The notes beneath the pieces are model-generated. The model did not search any database. It saw only the letters and a list, made by a program, of their open reading frames with translations, and was not told the origin of the DNA. The position numbers were made by a program, and so were the translations under genes. DNA of 64,000 nt from Allium sativum (lineage: Eukaryota > Streptophyta > Magnoliopsida > Asparagales > Amaryllidaceae), in contig CM060923.1 in the NCBI GenBank assembly GCA_030737875.1, positions 175,997,696 through 176,061,695 on the forward strand. Direction: 5' to 3'. Of the stretch, positions 36,003 to 48,655 are shown in pieces; position 1 is the first letter of the stretch, and every line of letters starts with the position of its first letter.

Positions 36003-36425
36003 CGAGTCCCAGTCGAGCAATCCCATAACCCTATCGAGTCTAACTCTGGGCAGTCTATACCATTGAACAGTCTTATCATGTTCCGCCTGCCCATCGCTCC
36101 TCGAGTAAACCAAGATATCATCCAATGAAAAATCACAACTATTTACCCCCCCCCCCCCCCCCCCCGCAAACCATCCTAGTCGAAATCGACATTCCCCAAG
36201 CACAAGCCCCAAAGGCCTAAACCAATATCAGACAAGCACCCAAGGAACATCTCCTCCGAGTTCGGACAACCCACGTGAGGTGATACTAGCAAAACAATCT
36301 AGCACTGGAGCACTCATTTGCCTCTCAGAGACAGATAGAACTTATTACAACGATAATCTTTCAGCTTCCTTAACTCCAGTTACTATCGCCATCACTAGGT
36401 AGGTACCTAATACCACCCTATTCTT
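36003..36425. other. Non-coding filler inside the minus-strand chromovirus, right part
   Basis: Continues the filler on the far side of the nested plus element. It contains a run of about 20 C residues near 36146-36165 and no coding signal. Homology to protease stops at about 36426. Confidence 0.6.
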
Positions 36426-37745
36426 TTAGAGTAAATCGACTCCCCAAAATAATGCTAAACCCAGTAAAGCCCAAAACAAAGCAATCACAAGGAAACAAAC
36501 ATCCATAACTCGATAAGACCAAGCACAACAAATCATACTAAGATCAGTCGAACCACCTATCGGGTTCGTCACAATTAGAGGTCTATCGATAATTTCGGGC
36601 TCCAATCCCAACCTATCTACCAGGTCACTGGATATGAAAGAACTGGAAGCTCCAGTATCAAACAAAACTCTAACAGGAGCATCATAAACAGAAAGCATAC
36701 CTTGAATGACGACATTCTTTCCCTTCTCCGCCGCAGTTGGGGCATTTGACGAAGAAGGAATAGCATTAAGAGCATATGCTTTCACCATTTGCTTTTCTTT
36801 AGGGGGTTGTAGACACTTGTCCTTGTGATGTTCCATTTGGCCGCAGTTGAAGCACTTCCTATCCGCTGGCTTGGCCCGACAATTACTAGCATAATGGCCC
36901 TTCTTACCACAGCTGAAGCACTCAACATCTTGCTTATTCTTTTTCTTCTGACCATCCTTAGTCTGATTCTGCTTTCTCTTATTTTGGGAACCACCCTTGC
37001 CTCCACCACTTGCTTGTGGCTTTGGCTCCTCTGCAGATGCAACCTCAGTCTTCGGCTTAGGGTAGAGACTTTCTGATCTCAATGTTTTCCCCACAATCGA
37101 TTCAAACGTCTCATCGATGTGGTTAATAAGCCTTTCCCCCAAGTACTGATCCAAACCAGTTATGAATTTCACATTCTTCTTCTCGGCAGTATCAATAAGA
37201 GATAACCCATACTTCGACAAAGTGTCGAATTCAGCAATATACTCCGAGACAGCTCTGCCATTCTGCTTGAGCTCCAAGAATTTCTAAAACAACACTGACT
37301 TCTGAGCAGCTGAAATGAACTTCTCGCTAAAGCGAACCTTAAACTGCTCCCAAGTAATCTGATCCTCGGGAGTAGCTGCCTTTATAGCATTCCACCAATT
37401 CATTGCCCGCCCTTGCAGTTGACGGGACGCTAGCTTTCTCTTCATTGCATCCTCGATACCCAAATCCTCGAAGATACGTTCGCAACTATCCAACCAATCC
37501 TGAACATCCGTAGCCGACTCTGTTCCATGGAACGGTTTCCCACCAAGACTAGTATAATCCTTATTCAGCTTGGCGAAATCGGCCCTAGGCGCCTGCACTA
37601 CTGGACCACCACCATTTCCGGGATTGGGAACTGCCCTCTGCACATCCCTAAGCATCTCTCTCATGAGGTCAGTAAACATCGTCCTCATGTCAGCAACATT
37701 CCCATTATTGGCTCCCCTACCAGCACCTCTAGCATATCGGCTCAT
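36426..37745 (-). pseudogene. gag: Gag and start of protease, minus-strand chromovirus
   Basis: The ATG at 37745 opens MSRYARGAGRGANN, the same start as the plus-strand sister. The capsid-type region contains PFHGTESATDVQDWLDSCER. Two CCHC zinc knuckles follow (CFSCGKKGHYASNC and CFNCGQMEHHKDKC, about 36925-36815), then aspartic protease LFDTGASSSFIS (about 36665). One nonsense codon, TAG at 37284-37286, replaces a Lys codon after KSVLF. The frame is otherwise open until it loses homology after GVD near 36430. Gag forms the particle and packages RNA. Here Arg occupies the position where the sister has its gag-pol TGA. Confidence 0.92.
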
Positions 37746-37933
37746 CGCCAATCGGTAAAAGGAAACGATTAACGAACCCATAGTGGTGCTAGTGCAGTAC
37801 GACTTCATTCTTATACTACTAATAGTCTATACATATATAGCTTTTGAAAACCAAAGTAATCACAATTACGCTCTCTCATATACGTATACTATCTCTCCCT
37901 GATAACTTCCCTAGGTTAACTACGCAACCTAGA

Positions 37934-37945
37934 GCTCTGATACCA
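37934..37945 (-). other. Primer-binding site of the minus-strand chromovirus
   Basis: The minus strand reads TGGTATCAGAGC two bases from the 5' LTR end at 37948, the initiator tRNA-Met site. It fixes the element's orientation. Confidence 0.93.
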
Positions 37946-37947
37946 AG

Positions 37948-40509
37948 TGTGACGGCCTGCCCCGCACCAGCCGGCATTTCCTCCGAAAGTGCGTTGTACA
38001 CATGCCCGACTAGCACGGAACGGTCGCCAAAGAAAGGAAAGAAGAGAATGAACTAATCAAGAACCTGTAGAATGTCTCACAGCGCATGGAGTAAAATATA
38101 ATAATAACATACTTGACATAAAATAGGTGAGACAGTGCATAAGCTGATAACTAAAACCAACATCAACATCAGAGCAGCGGAAATCCAAATACAGCTTATT
38201 ACAACTTTCCAAATTTACTGTCTCTAAAACAAAAGAAAGCTAAAGTAGAAGATGCACTACTAATGCCCAAGCAGTGATCTTCAACAACACAGGGAGAATA
38301 CTATATATATCGTACGTGGAAGCCTCATGCTCGTCTCCGGATCATCTACCCATGCATCACCAGCTAACCTGTCTCTAGTCTGCTCGTGTGAGTACCTAGA
38401 GTAATAAGAAGAGACATAAAACTCTGGGTCAGACAAAAAATTATGGTATGAGCGATAAGCATCTAAACAGAACAATAACAGGTATACTAAACCATACCTG
38501 GACCTGGACCTGCAACCAAAGAGTTAGCACTACATACCGTACAATACTCTAAGGTGCCATAACAAATAGTGTAAAGAATACGGGGTGGGGGTGTGCATGT
38601 CATAATGATGGCAAACAAATCAACCATAGCAAGCATCCTCACATCTCTCACTCAGTGCGTAAAGCATACGATGTCCACCATTGTCAATCACTAGACCCAC
38701 CGAAGTAGTGACGGAGTTCAACTTGTACAACTACTTCTACTACCAAACTTACCACATGGAGACATGACCAAATCTTTACAAATGACCCCACTTCATTGGT
38801 CTATAGCCCTTTAGTCGTACCTAGGCCACTGCGGCCCTGAATCCGTTCACGCACCTCCCATGCATAGTGATCCAAAGTCATAGACATCGATAGCCCCTTG
38901 GCACACGTCCCGCAGCAAAGCCCAATCATGAAGCCCACTCATTGGTTCCCAACTGGATCTTGAGTCAAAGCTCCTCATTTGGACTTCTTTTACATCTCGG
39001 GTTTTGATCGAATTGGAGTTGGTCTTCAAAAGAGTCGTCGTGTAGAAGAGATGGAAGTTCAATTCGGTTTGGCCCAATCTGCTTCAGTCGGTTCGGTTTA
39101 GATAAATCATCTCCAGGCTTCCCATTCGGTTCGGTTCGGATGCCACGCTCCATTCGGTTCGGTTCGGATGCCATGCTCCATTCAGTTCAGTTCAGTTCGT
39201 CCCTCTTGCTCCGCTTGCCTGCTTCGATCCCGCTCGCTTGCCTACTCCGATCCGATCCCGCTCCCTAGCCTACTCCGATCCGATCCCGTTCCCTAGCCTA
39301 CTCCGATCCGATCCTGCTTCATAGCTCTGATCCGATCCTCTATCCAACTCCTACTCTAAGCAATGGCCTTCCTTCTTGCCAAACTTCTTTTGTTCCAGAC
39401 TTCAGTTCGGTTCGGATTCCTTGCCCAGCTCTCCTATCCGATCCGAGCCCCCAACCCGATCCAATCCGAAACCCTGCACAACTTTCTGCAACTTTTTCCA
39501 GCGACTTATTTACGCCATTCGACGACGTTTTCGACCAATCTAACTATTCTAATCAACCACAAATCATTCCAAACAGTCATAGCAACATAGCAAACTAACT
39601 AGAAATACCAAAATAATGAATTTACATGACTAAATGGATCAAATATACCCAAAACCCCATATTTTCCCTTAAGCATATTTAGGAAAAACTAATGATATGA
39701 TTAGTAAAACTTAACCAAATCAAACCAAATTTCTACCAGAGGCATAAAATATTATTTTCGAATTTATAGATATTTTTCCAGAATTTATTAGTGTATAAAT
39801 TCGCTAATCTTCACTAATTACCCTTAATTAACCGTAATTAGTGCAAAACTATGCAAATCACTTACCTTAGCCACAAACAAACTTTAGATCTGAAATAATA
39901 TCTGATTTGGATCCAATCCCTATGTGTTCCAGCAGCTCTCTCTCTGATTTGGTGCTACCCTCCCTTGATTTGATGTAGTTTTGCTTAATCTTCGATTAGA
40001 AAGTGATTAGAGACGATTTGGGATGAAATTAGAAGGCGGAGGCCATGGCTAGGGTGAAAGACATGTTTGGGGCGGCTGGAAAATGAAATAAAATTCGTTT
40101 TCCTACTGTTTTCAGCCTCCCCATAACCCTAATCCCGAAATGGGTTATGGGTCTTCTTGCTAATCACCTCAATTAGGCCCGGTTAAGCTGTTTTTCACCT
40201 TCTAAACCTTGTTTCAGCCATATCCCCCAAACTGTAAGTCCGTTTCTCACATGTGACCACTCTACGGAAAGGTAAACCATCAAACGAATCTAATGGAAGT
40301 GGTTTAGGTCAAAATTCCTTTCCAATCAAAAGTTAAGGCCGAAACAAGATCAGGTAGGGGCAAAACGGTCATTTAAAAATCGGCGAAAATCATGAACATG
40401 GTAAATTACCTCAATAGTCGTTCCCCAACTCTACACGACCATATGGCTTCGTATGAGAAAGAAATAAATATTCTACGATCCTCCGATGCGTAGAACGCGG
40501 GTTGTTACA
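37948..40509 (-). repeat. 5' LTR of the minus-strand chromovirus
   Basis: About 2.56 kb matching 21255-23780, with scattered differences and small indels. TG...CA ends, next to the target duplication on its outer side. Confidence 0.9.
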
Positions 40510-40514
40510 AAGAT

Positions 40515-41466
40515 TCTAGGTAAATTTGGAAATGTTTTCCAAACGTTTTAAAGCATATTTTGAAGTGATTTCAAAATGGAGGTGTTTAAAAATAAGTTTT
40601 GAAAGTGATATGGTATTGAACTCACTTCGGTGGTTGAGAAATAACCCTAATGATGAATCGCGGCATCATTAGTGTTTATTTTCGAGTTCCTAAGTGACAT
40701 ATTACTACAAAAGATTTTGTTTTTGAATTGAGAAAATAAGTTGGTCAGAAATTCAAATGTTTTGAATTATTATTATTATACATGATTTCAAACTAATTTG
40801 AAATAATGACCCAAGGACTTGAAATTATGAAATTAAATTTAACTTATGAAGTTAAATAGATTGAAATGGTAAGTGTGAAGAAATTTAGCCTAAACTAAGT
40901 TAAATAAAATTGGATTGGAGATAATCTGGAATGGAATTGAATGGATAAGTTAAGAGTTTGAAATTGGAGTTTGAATGGAATTTGGCTTGGTCGTAAGCGA
41001 ATGGTTTGGTTCGAGGATAATTGATTAGAGATTGATTGGAATGACCTTGTTTTATGCTGAATTGATAGCAGTTGAAAGTGATAGAGTTGAATGCCTGACA
41101 AAAAGGTACAAGTTAATATTTTATACGAGTATGAGATTTTTATGAGCCTATTTGGCAAGCCTTTTGGTGGTTTGATTTTCTTTTGAATTAGATATGGCCT
41201 AGAGAGGCGAGTTGTAGTTGTACCGATTGAGCCGTGCAAAGGAGACGCTGGCGAAATTTTTCGGGAATTTAAAGTGTTAGAAAATTTTCAGAATTTTTGA
41301 AAATTTGCCATTCGTAAGGAATTAATTAATATTATAATTAATTGGTTCAGTTAAAACTAAAACTAAGAATTAAAACAAATTATTTTTAACCTAGTCAAAA
41401 AGAGTTTGTAGCGATTTTTCTTATTTTAGTAATTTCGGGGACGAAATTCTTTTAAGGGGAAAAGAA
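40515..41466 (+). other. LARD internal region 1, right part, with purine tract
   Basis: Continues the sequence broken at 21254 and matches 47700-48655. It ends with ATTTCGGGGACGAAAT followed by TTAAGGGGAAAAGAA, the polypurine tract that primes plus-strand synthesis, directly before the next LTR at 41467. No protein frame is conserved between the two internal copies. Confidence 0.85.
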
Positions 41467-44400
41467 TGTTACGTCCCGGATTTTTGTGATTTAATAATTA
41501 ATAAATTTAATTATTTTAATATAATGGTTTGGAAATTTAAATGGTTTGAATTAAAATTTTTGAATATTTGATTTATATAATATTTAATGGGATAACATAA
41601 TTATTTCTGAAATAGTAAGATATGGTTGAATTTGCAATATGGTATAATTTGAATAATATATGATGTATAATTCAGTTTAGAATTGAATTATAACAACGAA
41701 TATATTATTTAAACGACAGTTGAACGTATTAATTATAATATATATTATATATTTGAGCTCATAACGTTGCGGCAGTTCGTAATATTATGATTTGAACTTT
41801 AAAGGAGTATACATCATTCATTATAAGTCGGATTTCTGTGAAATAAGAAACGTTTGAATCTATTGGATCATATTTTTCTAATGGAAGTGAAAAATCGAGA
41901 TTTGGGCTTATATATTGCAAGTTATGTCCAAATCAAATTTTAAAATAGTCGCTATGGAATCGTTTATAAACCATAACCATATATTTAATTATAATTAAAT
42001 ATTGGTCTCGAATTTGGATGAGACATCTTAGACGTATTTTTAATTTAATTTTTAGAATTTTACTGTAATTTTTAATTGGGAAAAATAAGCAACTTTTTAG
42101 TTGGAGTATTTTACACCTTAATTCAGCGTTTTGGAATTTCACAGAATAAGTTAAATTTCTATTTTATTGTAATTTTGGGATCATCGCATTTCGCTGAATA
42201 TAACGGTATTTTTATCTTTGTCCATAGCGGTCCATAAATAAACAAACTTGTTAGTAGACATAAGTACATTGTTCGTTGACTTGATTATTTCTTATTGTAA
42301 ATGACAAGCAAAATAGTAACAAAAACATGGAAGTATAGTTTTTAATGCTTTATATTTGCCGTTTTATGCAAGTTATTTTCAATGTTATTCAATTAATTAG
42401 TCAAGGAGATGATTAATCCATATTCTGAATGCGTTATTGGGTTGCTTGCACTATCGGCATATTCCCGTTTCGAAACTAGTAATATATATACTTATTAAAA
42501 ACCATAGCTTGGCAAGGAAGTATTGCAAAAATATGTTCCCTTCAAGGCAATGAATGCTTGCTTTGAGTCATCGCACTCAATCTTATTAAATTACATGCAT
42601 AGTATGGAACAAAGATGAGGTGTTGGCGTCTGCTTATATAGTGTTATACTATTACCTTCCTTATTGTTATTTTTACAGTCAATAACCACACAACATGCAG
42701 TGGTTATGGAATTTGACAATAAGTAGTTCAAGAGTAAGTATCACATAGCGAGTGGATCAAATGACCTTAGGTGGAAGGAATGGTTTATTTAAAGATGATG
42801 TTGGATGAAAATAATAATATGTTGCCATAGCTTCTAAGGAAATCGTACGGCTAACATGAAAATGCCCCTATCATCCCACTTTTCTCTACATACTTCAACC
42901 CAAAGAAAACCAACAATAAAATATTTTCAAATCAAGCTGCGCAACCCTATATTTCTAGCCGACCTAAAATGTACGGCTATGTTATACTTAACAGTTAAGG
43001 CTTCTCACATATAAATAACATCACCTAGGACTCTCGCCGTTCTTTTGAAACACGCTGCCATTATTATCTTTTTCCAGGGAACCAAACTCGAAGCCTTTTA
43101 ATGGCAAAACAAAATATAAAATCTGTCGTTAAATCGTAAACATAAAGGAGGAGCAGAGAAAGTTTGATCAGTTGGAGTAGCAGGTTTCACGTATGGTATG
43201 ATATACTACTGCATGCTACTACATAGGGTTGTTGCGTGTGAACAAATTTGGGAAGTTTTTGAAGGAGTTTAAAACAAAAGATGTTCAAAGTTTTATAACA
43301 GACAATAGGCATTTCTTGGATATGAAGTTGTAGCATCATAAAGGAGCTGGCATTTTTCTTGGGCTTGCATTTAAGATGGGGAAACTGAAGTTGCTGCCGT
43401 GTGGTAAGAAGTGATGGAAACATACGGCAACAGGGTATGATGAGCTCGCGTGTTATCATGAGGAAGGTTCGTTGTTCTTTTTTTTTTTGGATAGGCTACG
43501 GACAAGATTTTGGGTGCCGTGTTTTGCAATGATTGGTGAGGTGAAAGAGGATTAAAGTAGGAATATTGTAGTGTTTTTATTTTAATTACCAATGAGGAGA
43601 ATAGGTGCGTCAATGGGGTATCTACTGGAGCGGTTTTATAAACAGTTTGAAGAAGACGGGTAACAATTATTTACGGGTGCAGACGGGTATATTGTGGGCC
43701 GTGCAAAATAAATAAAAATTTAAGTGAATGAGCCAAAAATAAAAAAGGGAAACGTGGAAGGTGAGTTACTAGGCCATGTGTTTGGATGATGGAGTGGCAT
43801 ACGAGTGATAATGAAGGATAGAACAGTTTGAAGAGTAATATCATGGGGTATTTCATTTGTATAATTTTAAGGAATTAATGGAGGGAGTTGGAGCTTGTTA
43901 TTCACGGTTTCTAACTGAAGGGAGATGAAGCCAAGCGGGTCAGTTGGATGTGGGCCGGTTAGGAATGGTAAGGACCGATTTCTTTTGTTTATTTATAACT
44001 TAAGATTTAAATTTTATTAATAATAGACAAACTTGTATATGTAATATCTCATTCACCCCGTGTCAGAACTATGAGTCTGTCGCATTAGAATCATATGGCG
44101 ACGACAGCAACATTATGGAATTGATTTCGCAAAGGATTGAGCAACTAATATTTCATGATAAAATCAAATGCCCGTTTGATTTTAAAATGAAACAAAAGCA
44201 GAATCGTCAACTGCAGACCAAAGTGAGTAAACTCACTAACTCTGTCCAGTTTTATAATTTTATAAACGCTATTTAATATTGATAAAAAAAAATGATTGAA
44301 TGTTGTGTGTGATGGTTGTTTGGATGATTTGCTAGTAAATTGGTTGAATAATATATATATAGTTATACATATATGTCGTTAATTTAATAGGGATTATATT

Positions 44401-47174
44401 TATTATTTTATTTCATATTTAATCCGAAACTGGTATTATTCATGTTGATTAACATCTGTGGATGCAGGGAAAACAAGTTGGAGGAATCTAACTGGATTCC
44501 TCAACAATTATATTGTTGTTTTTCATATATTGTATTATATGATGTGATAAATAATCTGGTGCTGATTATTGTGTGTTTGAAGTGTTGAATAACATTGACC
44601 CTGATAATAAATGGTATTTAAATACCATAAAATATATTCGAATATATTGGAAAAGAAAAAATGGGGTTTTAAAAAGGTATTTCTATTTTTAAATAGAAAT
44701 AGAATTTCGATTAGTTAGAATGAAATAACTTGTTTTCTATTATATAAAAAAAAGTAATTTGATTTATAAACGATATTTATAAACAAGCAAAAATGATTAT
44801 TAACTATTTTTAAAATATAAATTCAAGAAAATAATTTATTTAAAAAGGAAAATGGAAATTGTTTAGAAGAAAACGATGAAATTATTTCGATATTCGAAAT
44901 GGGAATAGAATTGAAACAAATCAATAATGATTTGTAATTTAAGTTCGACGATGTCGAATGTTATTAAAATGATTTATTCTTTTAAATTATATATTATATA
45001 ATTCAGTAATTGGCTAGTTAGCTAATATTTTCTTTAAAACAAATCATTGATAATTAAATAGGTAATAGAGATTAAGTTATAAACTTGATATTTATTTAAC
45101 AGGAAGTTGATTTATTAATATAGTACATGGAGTGAAATACGAATATGGATTTATAATAGAACTAGATAAATGGGATTTTCAACTGTAGTGGAGATATTTA
45201 TTTAAATCAAGATTTGATTTAATAAAATGAGTTTTATTTTCTATAAAGGAATAATATTCACATTTTAAAGTGAATAATGTTTTAAAAGCAAACGTTTTGC
45301 AGATTTAAATGGAGTTAAGGAAATTTGAAACTAATTGTAGACTACTTAAGTTGAACGACTTTCTGGCTATTAATCTGATGTTGGTTTCATCCTTCGGGGT
45401 TAATACTTAGGGAGTTGTTCTCTTACTAATTTACATTTAGTGACTAATGGATAGAGAAGAGTAATGGTGCGCAATAAGAATTAGAAATGTTTTCCAATAT
45501 TGATAAGATATATTTTCTGAAATATAGAAAATAAATAGTTTAAATTAAATGGAAACGTTTTCCCAAGAAATCGTAAGAGGATAAGCAAGTTGAGAAAATA
45601 TATGGGTAAAGTTATTGAAGGGGAATTGAGAAATTAAATGATTATTTATAAATCTATTAAAAGTGGTCAGTGTTAATTGATGACTGATCGGTAAGATTTC
45701 CATTTGGAAATATGACCGTTGTTTGTACACATGTTTTCCTTTGATAGTTAAATAACCAACTATCAAAGTTTTTGACCATTTCCATTGTCAATACAGAGAG
45801 ACAGGTATCAAATTTATAATCTGAAAACCACTCCATATAGGCATTATCGTTTTGAATCAAATATGTTGAAGATAATTGAAGACGGAGTTAGTGCAAGGGC
45901 AATTCTATTAATCCTAGGTCGAAATTGCTAAGATGGATTTACATAATAGTGCCTTCGGTTTGTCCAGTCTCAGGACAACATGTATGGATGAATGTTAGAC
46001 AGAGTATATCTAATAGATCGTGTAAGTTGATCTCTTCAGACGTATTTACGTTTGGTGGCAGAGAAACTCGTTTCTCTTAGCTTTATACCTGTAGTATTTT
46101 TGGAGAAATCAAATTGTGATTTGGTGGGTATGATGATGCGACATTCAAAGTAAATGAAGCATAAAAAGATATGTTTTGACCTCAAGCCTCATCAACTGGG
46201 AAATGACAGAAACTGGGCAGGTAGCATGGCTAAGTTGGTCGCACCCAATTAGGGTATATTGTCATCATCTAGAGAATATTCATATTTGTTACTTCTTTCA
46301 ATTATGTATCTCCCGGGAACGGTTATGTTGGTATACCAACCGTAAGATGAGAATATATTCGGAACATTCAAGCGAAATGAATGGTCGGTTAAGTGTGGCT
46401 GAGTTACAAGATGTTCTTGTTGAACTCCAGTGTATCACTTCTAGAGTACATTTATCGGATGGTGGTTCCATACCTTGTCAGAGTTAGAAATCCATTCCCC
46501 AATAAGAGCCCACAGTTTTTGATTGTGTATTATATATGTAGAGCAGGAGATGAAAGCGTTCTACTAGATTTCTATTTACTTGATATGGACACTATTATAA
46601 TATCAGAAAATATTGATCTTAAGAAATATTTTGGGTTATCGTAAGGTAAAAACCATATATGTTTATGTGTGGATCGGTCTTATGACTATCATTTCTTTTA
46701 AAAAGGATTTTAAAAATTAAACCAAGTGATTAGAGTTTACTCACACCAGTCTCCTGACTGACCCAGAGTTTATTTGTTTTCCCTAAACTTTTGGGTGCCC
46801 ATATTTATACGGGCAGTCAAGTAGTCAGGATTTTACAGATATACTTAGAGGAGCTTGGAGCAGGAGGCTTCAACACTAGATATATATAGAGTTTATTTTC
46901 GCTGTGATGTTATGTGATAATGGTATGTATATACTGTTACAAGTTGTATTTCCTAAGTTATGTTATATAATATATATTTTATTCGCTCCGTTGTGAGACT
47001 CGTGCTACTCTGATTATGTTCTGTTGTGATCTTCTTCTTCTATTCTATTTTTGTATCTTTCTATTTCTCACCCTCTAACTTGTTTCTATTAATGATCCGA
47101 TATTTCCAATGCTTGAATAGTCAACATGGTGTGCTGTGTTGATTTTTAGGGTTGAAAATCCCTGGGTCGTTGCG
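41467..47174 (+). repeat. LARD LTR 2, full length (5.7 kb)
   Basis: Starts TGTTACGTCCCGG and ends at GTCGTTGCG, which aligns with the GTTGTTACA end of LTR 1. It aligns along its whole length with 48656-54353, with scattered substitutions and small indels. It is very AT-rich. Short frames inside it show no recognised family, including those shared with the other copy near 43200-43800 and 46180-46640. At 5.7 kb the LTR is nearly four times longer than the internal region. Confidence 0.85.
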
Positions 47175-48655
47175 GTGGCATTAGAACATAAGTTGAGTTA
47201 CCTTGGCTCTGTGGCATAACTCAGTAGAGATAGGATTAGTAATATCCTAGATTGAGTTGAGTGTATATATATGAGAGAGCTTGTTTGTATATTGATTAAA
47301 AATGATTTTCTTTATTGTGGAAATTTATTGATTGAGTGTCTTATGAATTCTGGTAGATAGTGGGGCACCACAATATCGATAGGAGTTTCCAAACACTCGA
47401 ATACGATGAACCGACACATTATGTTTTGAAAACTGAGTAAAGGAAATAGATCTACCCAAATTATATTTTGATATAAAAGAAAAAAAATATTGGAATATTT
47501 GTAGTCCATGTGTTGATTGTAATTATAACCGAATAAGATTATATTTGAAATGGTTATAAATAACCAATCAGAATTCGTATAAGAGTGATATATAAATTCA
47601 GAAGAATTAAATCTTAATTTAAAATAGATTTGAAATTAAAACTCTGGAAAGTTGAAAAGGTGTTTGAAATTGAATTTTGGATTGAATATAAGGAAATTTT
47701 AAGATTCTGGGTAAATTTGGAAATGTTTTCCAAACGTTTAAAAGAATATTTTGAGGTGATTTCAAGATGGAAGTGTCTAAAAATAAATTTTGAAAGTGAT
47801 GTAGTATTGAACTCACTTTGGTGGCTGGGAAATAACATTGATGATGAATCGTGGACGTCATTAGTGTTCATTTTTGAGTTTCTTAGTGACGGATTACTAC
47901 CAAAGATTTTGTTTTTGAATTGTTTTGAGAAAATAAGTTGGTCAAAAATTCAAATGTTTTGAATTATTATTATTATATATGATTTCAAACTAATTTGAAA
48001 TAAAAACCCAAGGACATAAAATTCTGAAATTAAATTTAACTTATGAAGTTAAATAGATTGAAATGGTAAGTGTGAAGAAATTTAGCCTAAACTAAGTTAA
48101 ATAAAATTGGGTTGGATTGGAGATAATCTGGAATGGAATTGAATGGATAAGTTAAGGGTTTGAAATTGGAGTTTAATGGAATTTGGCTTAGTCATAAGCG
48201 AATGGTTTGGTTCGAGGATAATTGATTGGAGATTGATTGGAATGACCTTGGTTTATGCTGAATTGATAGCAGTTGAAAGTGATAGAGTTGAATGCCCGAT
48301 AAAAAGGTACAATTTTATATTTTATACGAGTATGAGATTTTTATGAGCCTATTTGGTAAGCCGTTTGGTGGTTTGATTTTCTTTTGAATTAGATATGGCT
48401 AAGAGAGGCGAGTTGTAGTTGTACCGATTGAGCCGTGCAAAGGAGACGCTGGCGAAATTTTTCGGCAATTTAAAGTGTTAGAATTTTTGAAAATTTGCCA
48501 TTAGTAAGTAATAAATTAATATTCTAATTAATTGGTTCAGTTAAAACTGAAACTAAGAATTAAAAAAATTATTTTTAACTTGGTCAAAAAGAGTTTGTTG
48601 TGTTTTTTCTTATTTTAGCAATTTCGGGGACGAAATTCTTATAAGGGGAAAAGAA
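47175..48655 (+). other. LARD internal region 2
   Basis: An uninterrupted copy of the internal region. The primer site at 47176-47187 has decayed to TGGCATTAGAAC, three transitions from TGGTATCAGAGC. It ends with ATTTCGGGGACGAAAT and a purine tract before LTR 3. Non-coding. Confidence 0.85.

Larger units (their letters stand above)
21255..40509 (-). mobile_element. Minus-strand Ty3/gypsy chromovirus, decayed, split by a sister element
   Basis: Starts TGTGACGGCC (right after AAGAT, 21250-21254) and ends GGTTGTTACA (right before AAGAT, 40510-40514): a perfect 5-bp target duplication with TG...CA ends. It has two LTRs (21255-23780 and 37948-40509), a tRNA-Met primer site beside the right LTR and a poly-G tract beside the left one, so it reads on the minus strand. 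Gag and protease, and the integrase tail, remain; reverse transcriptase is missing. The plus-strand element 25923-35997 sits inside it. Its LTRs are clearly related to that element's LTRs. Confidence 0.93.

Noticed and set aside
47612..47962. Overlapping open frames on both strands in LARD internal region 2
   Set aside because: The frames are not preserved in internal region 1, which has different stops; AT-rich non-coding sequence explains them.
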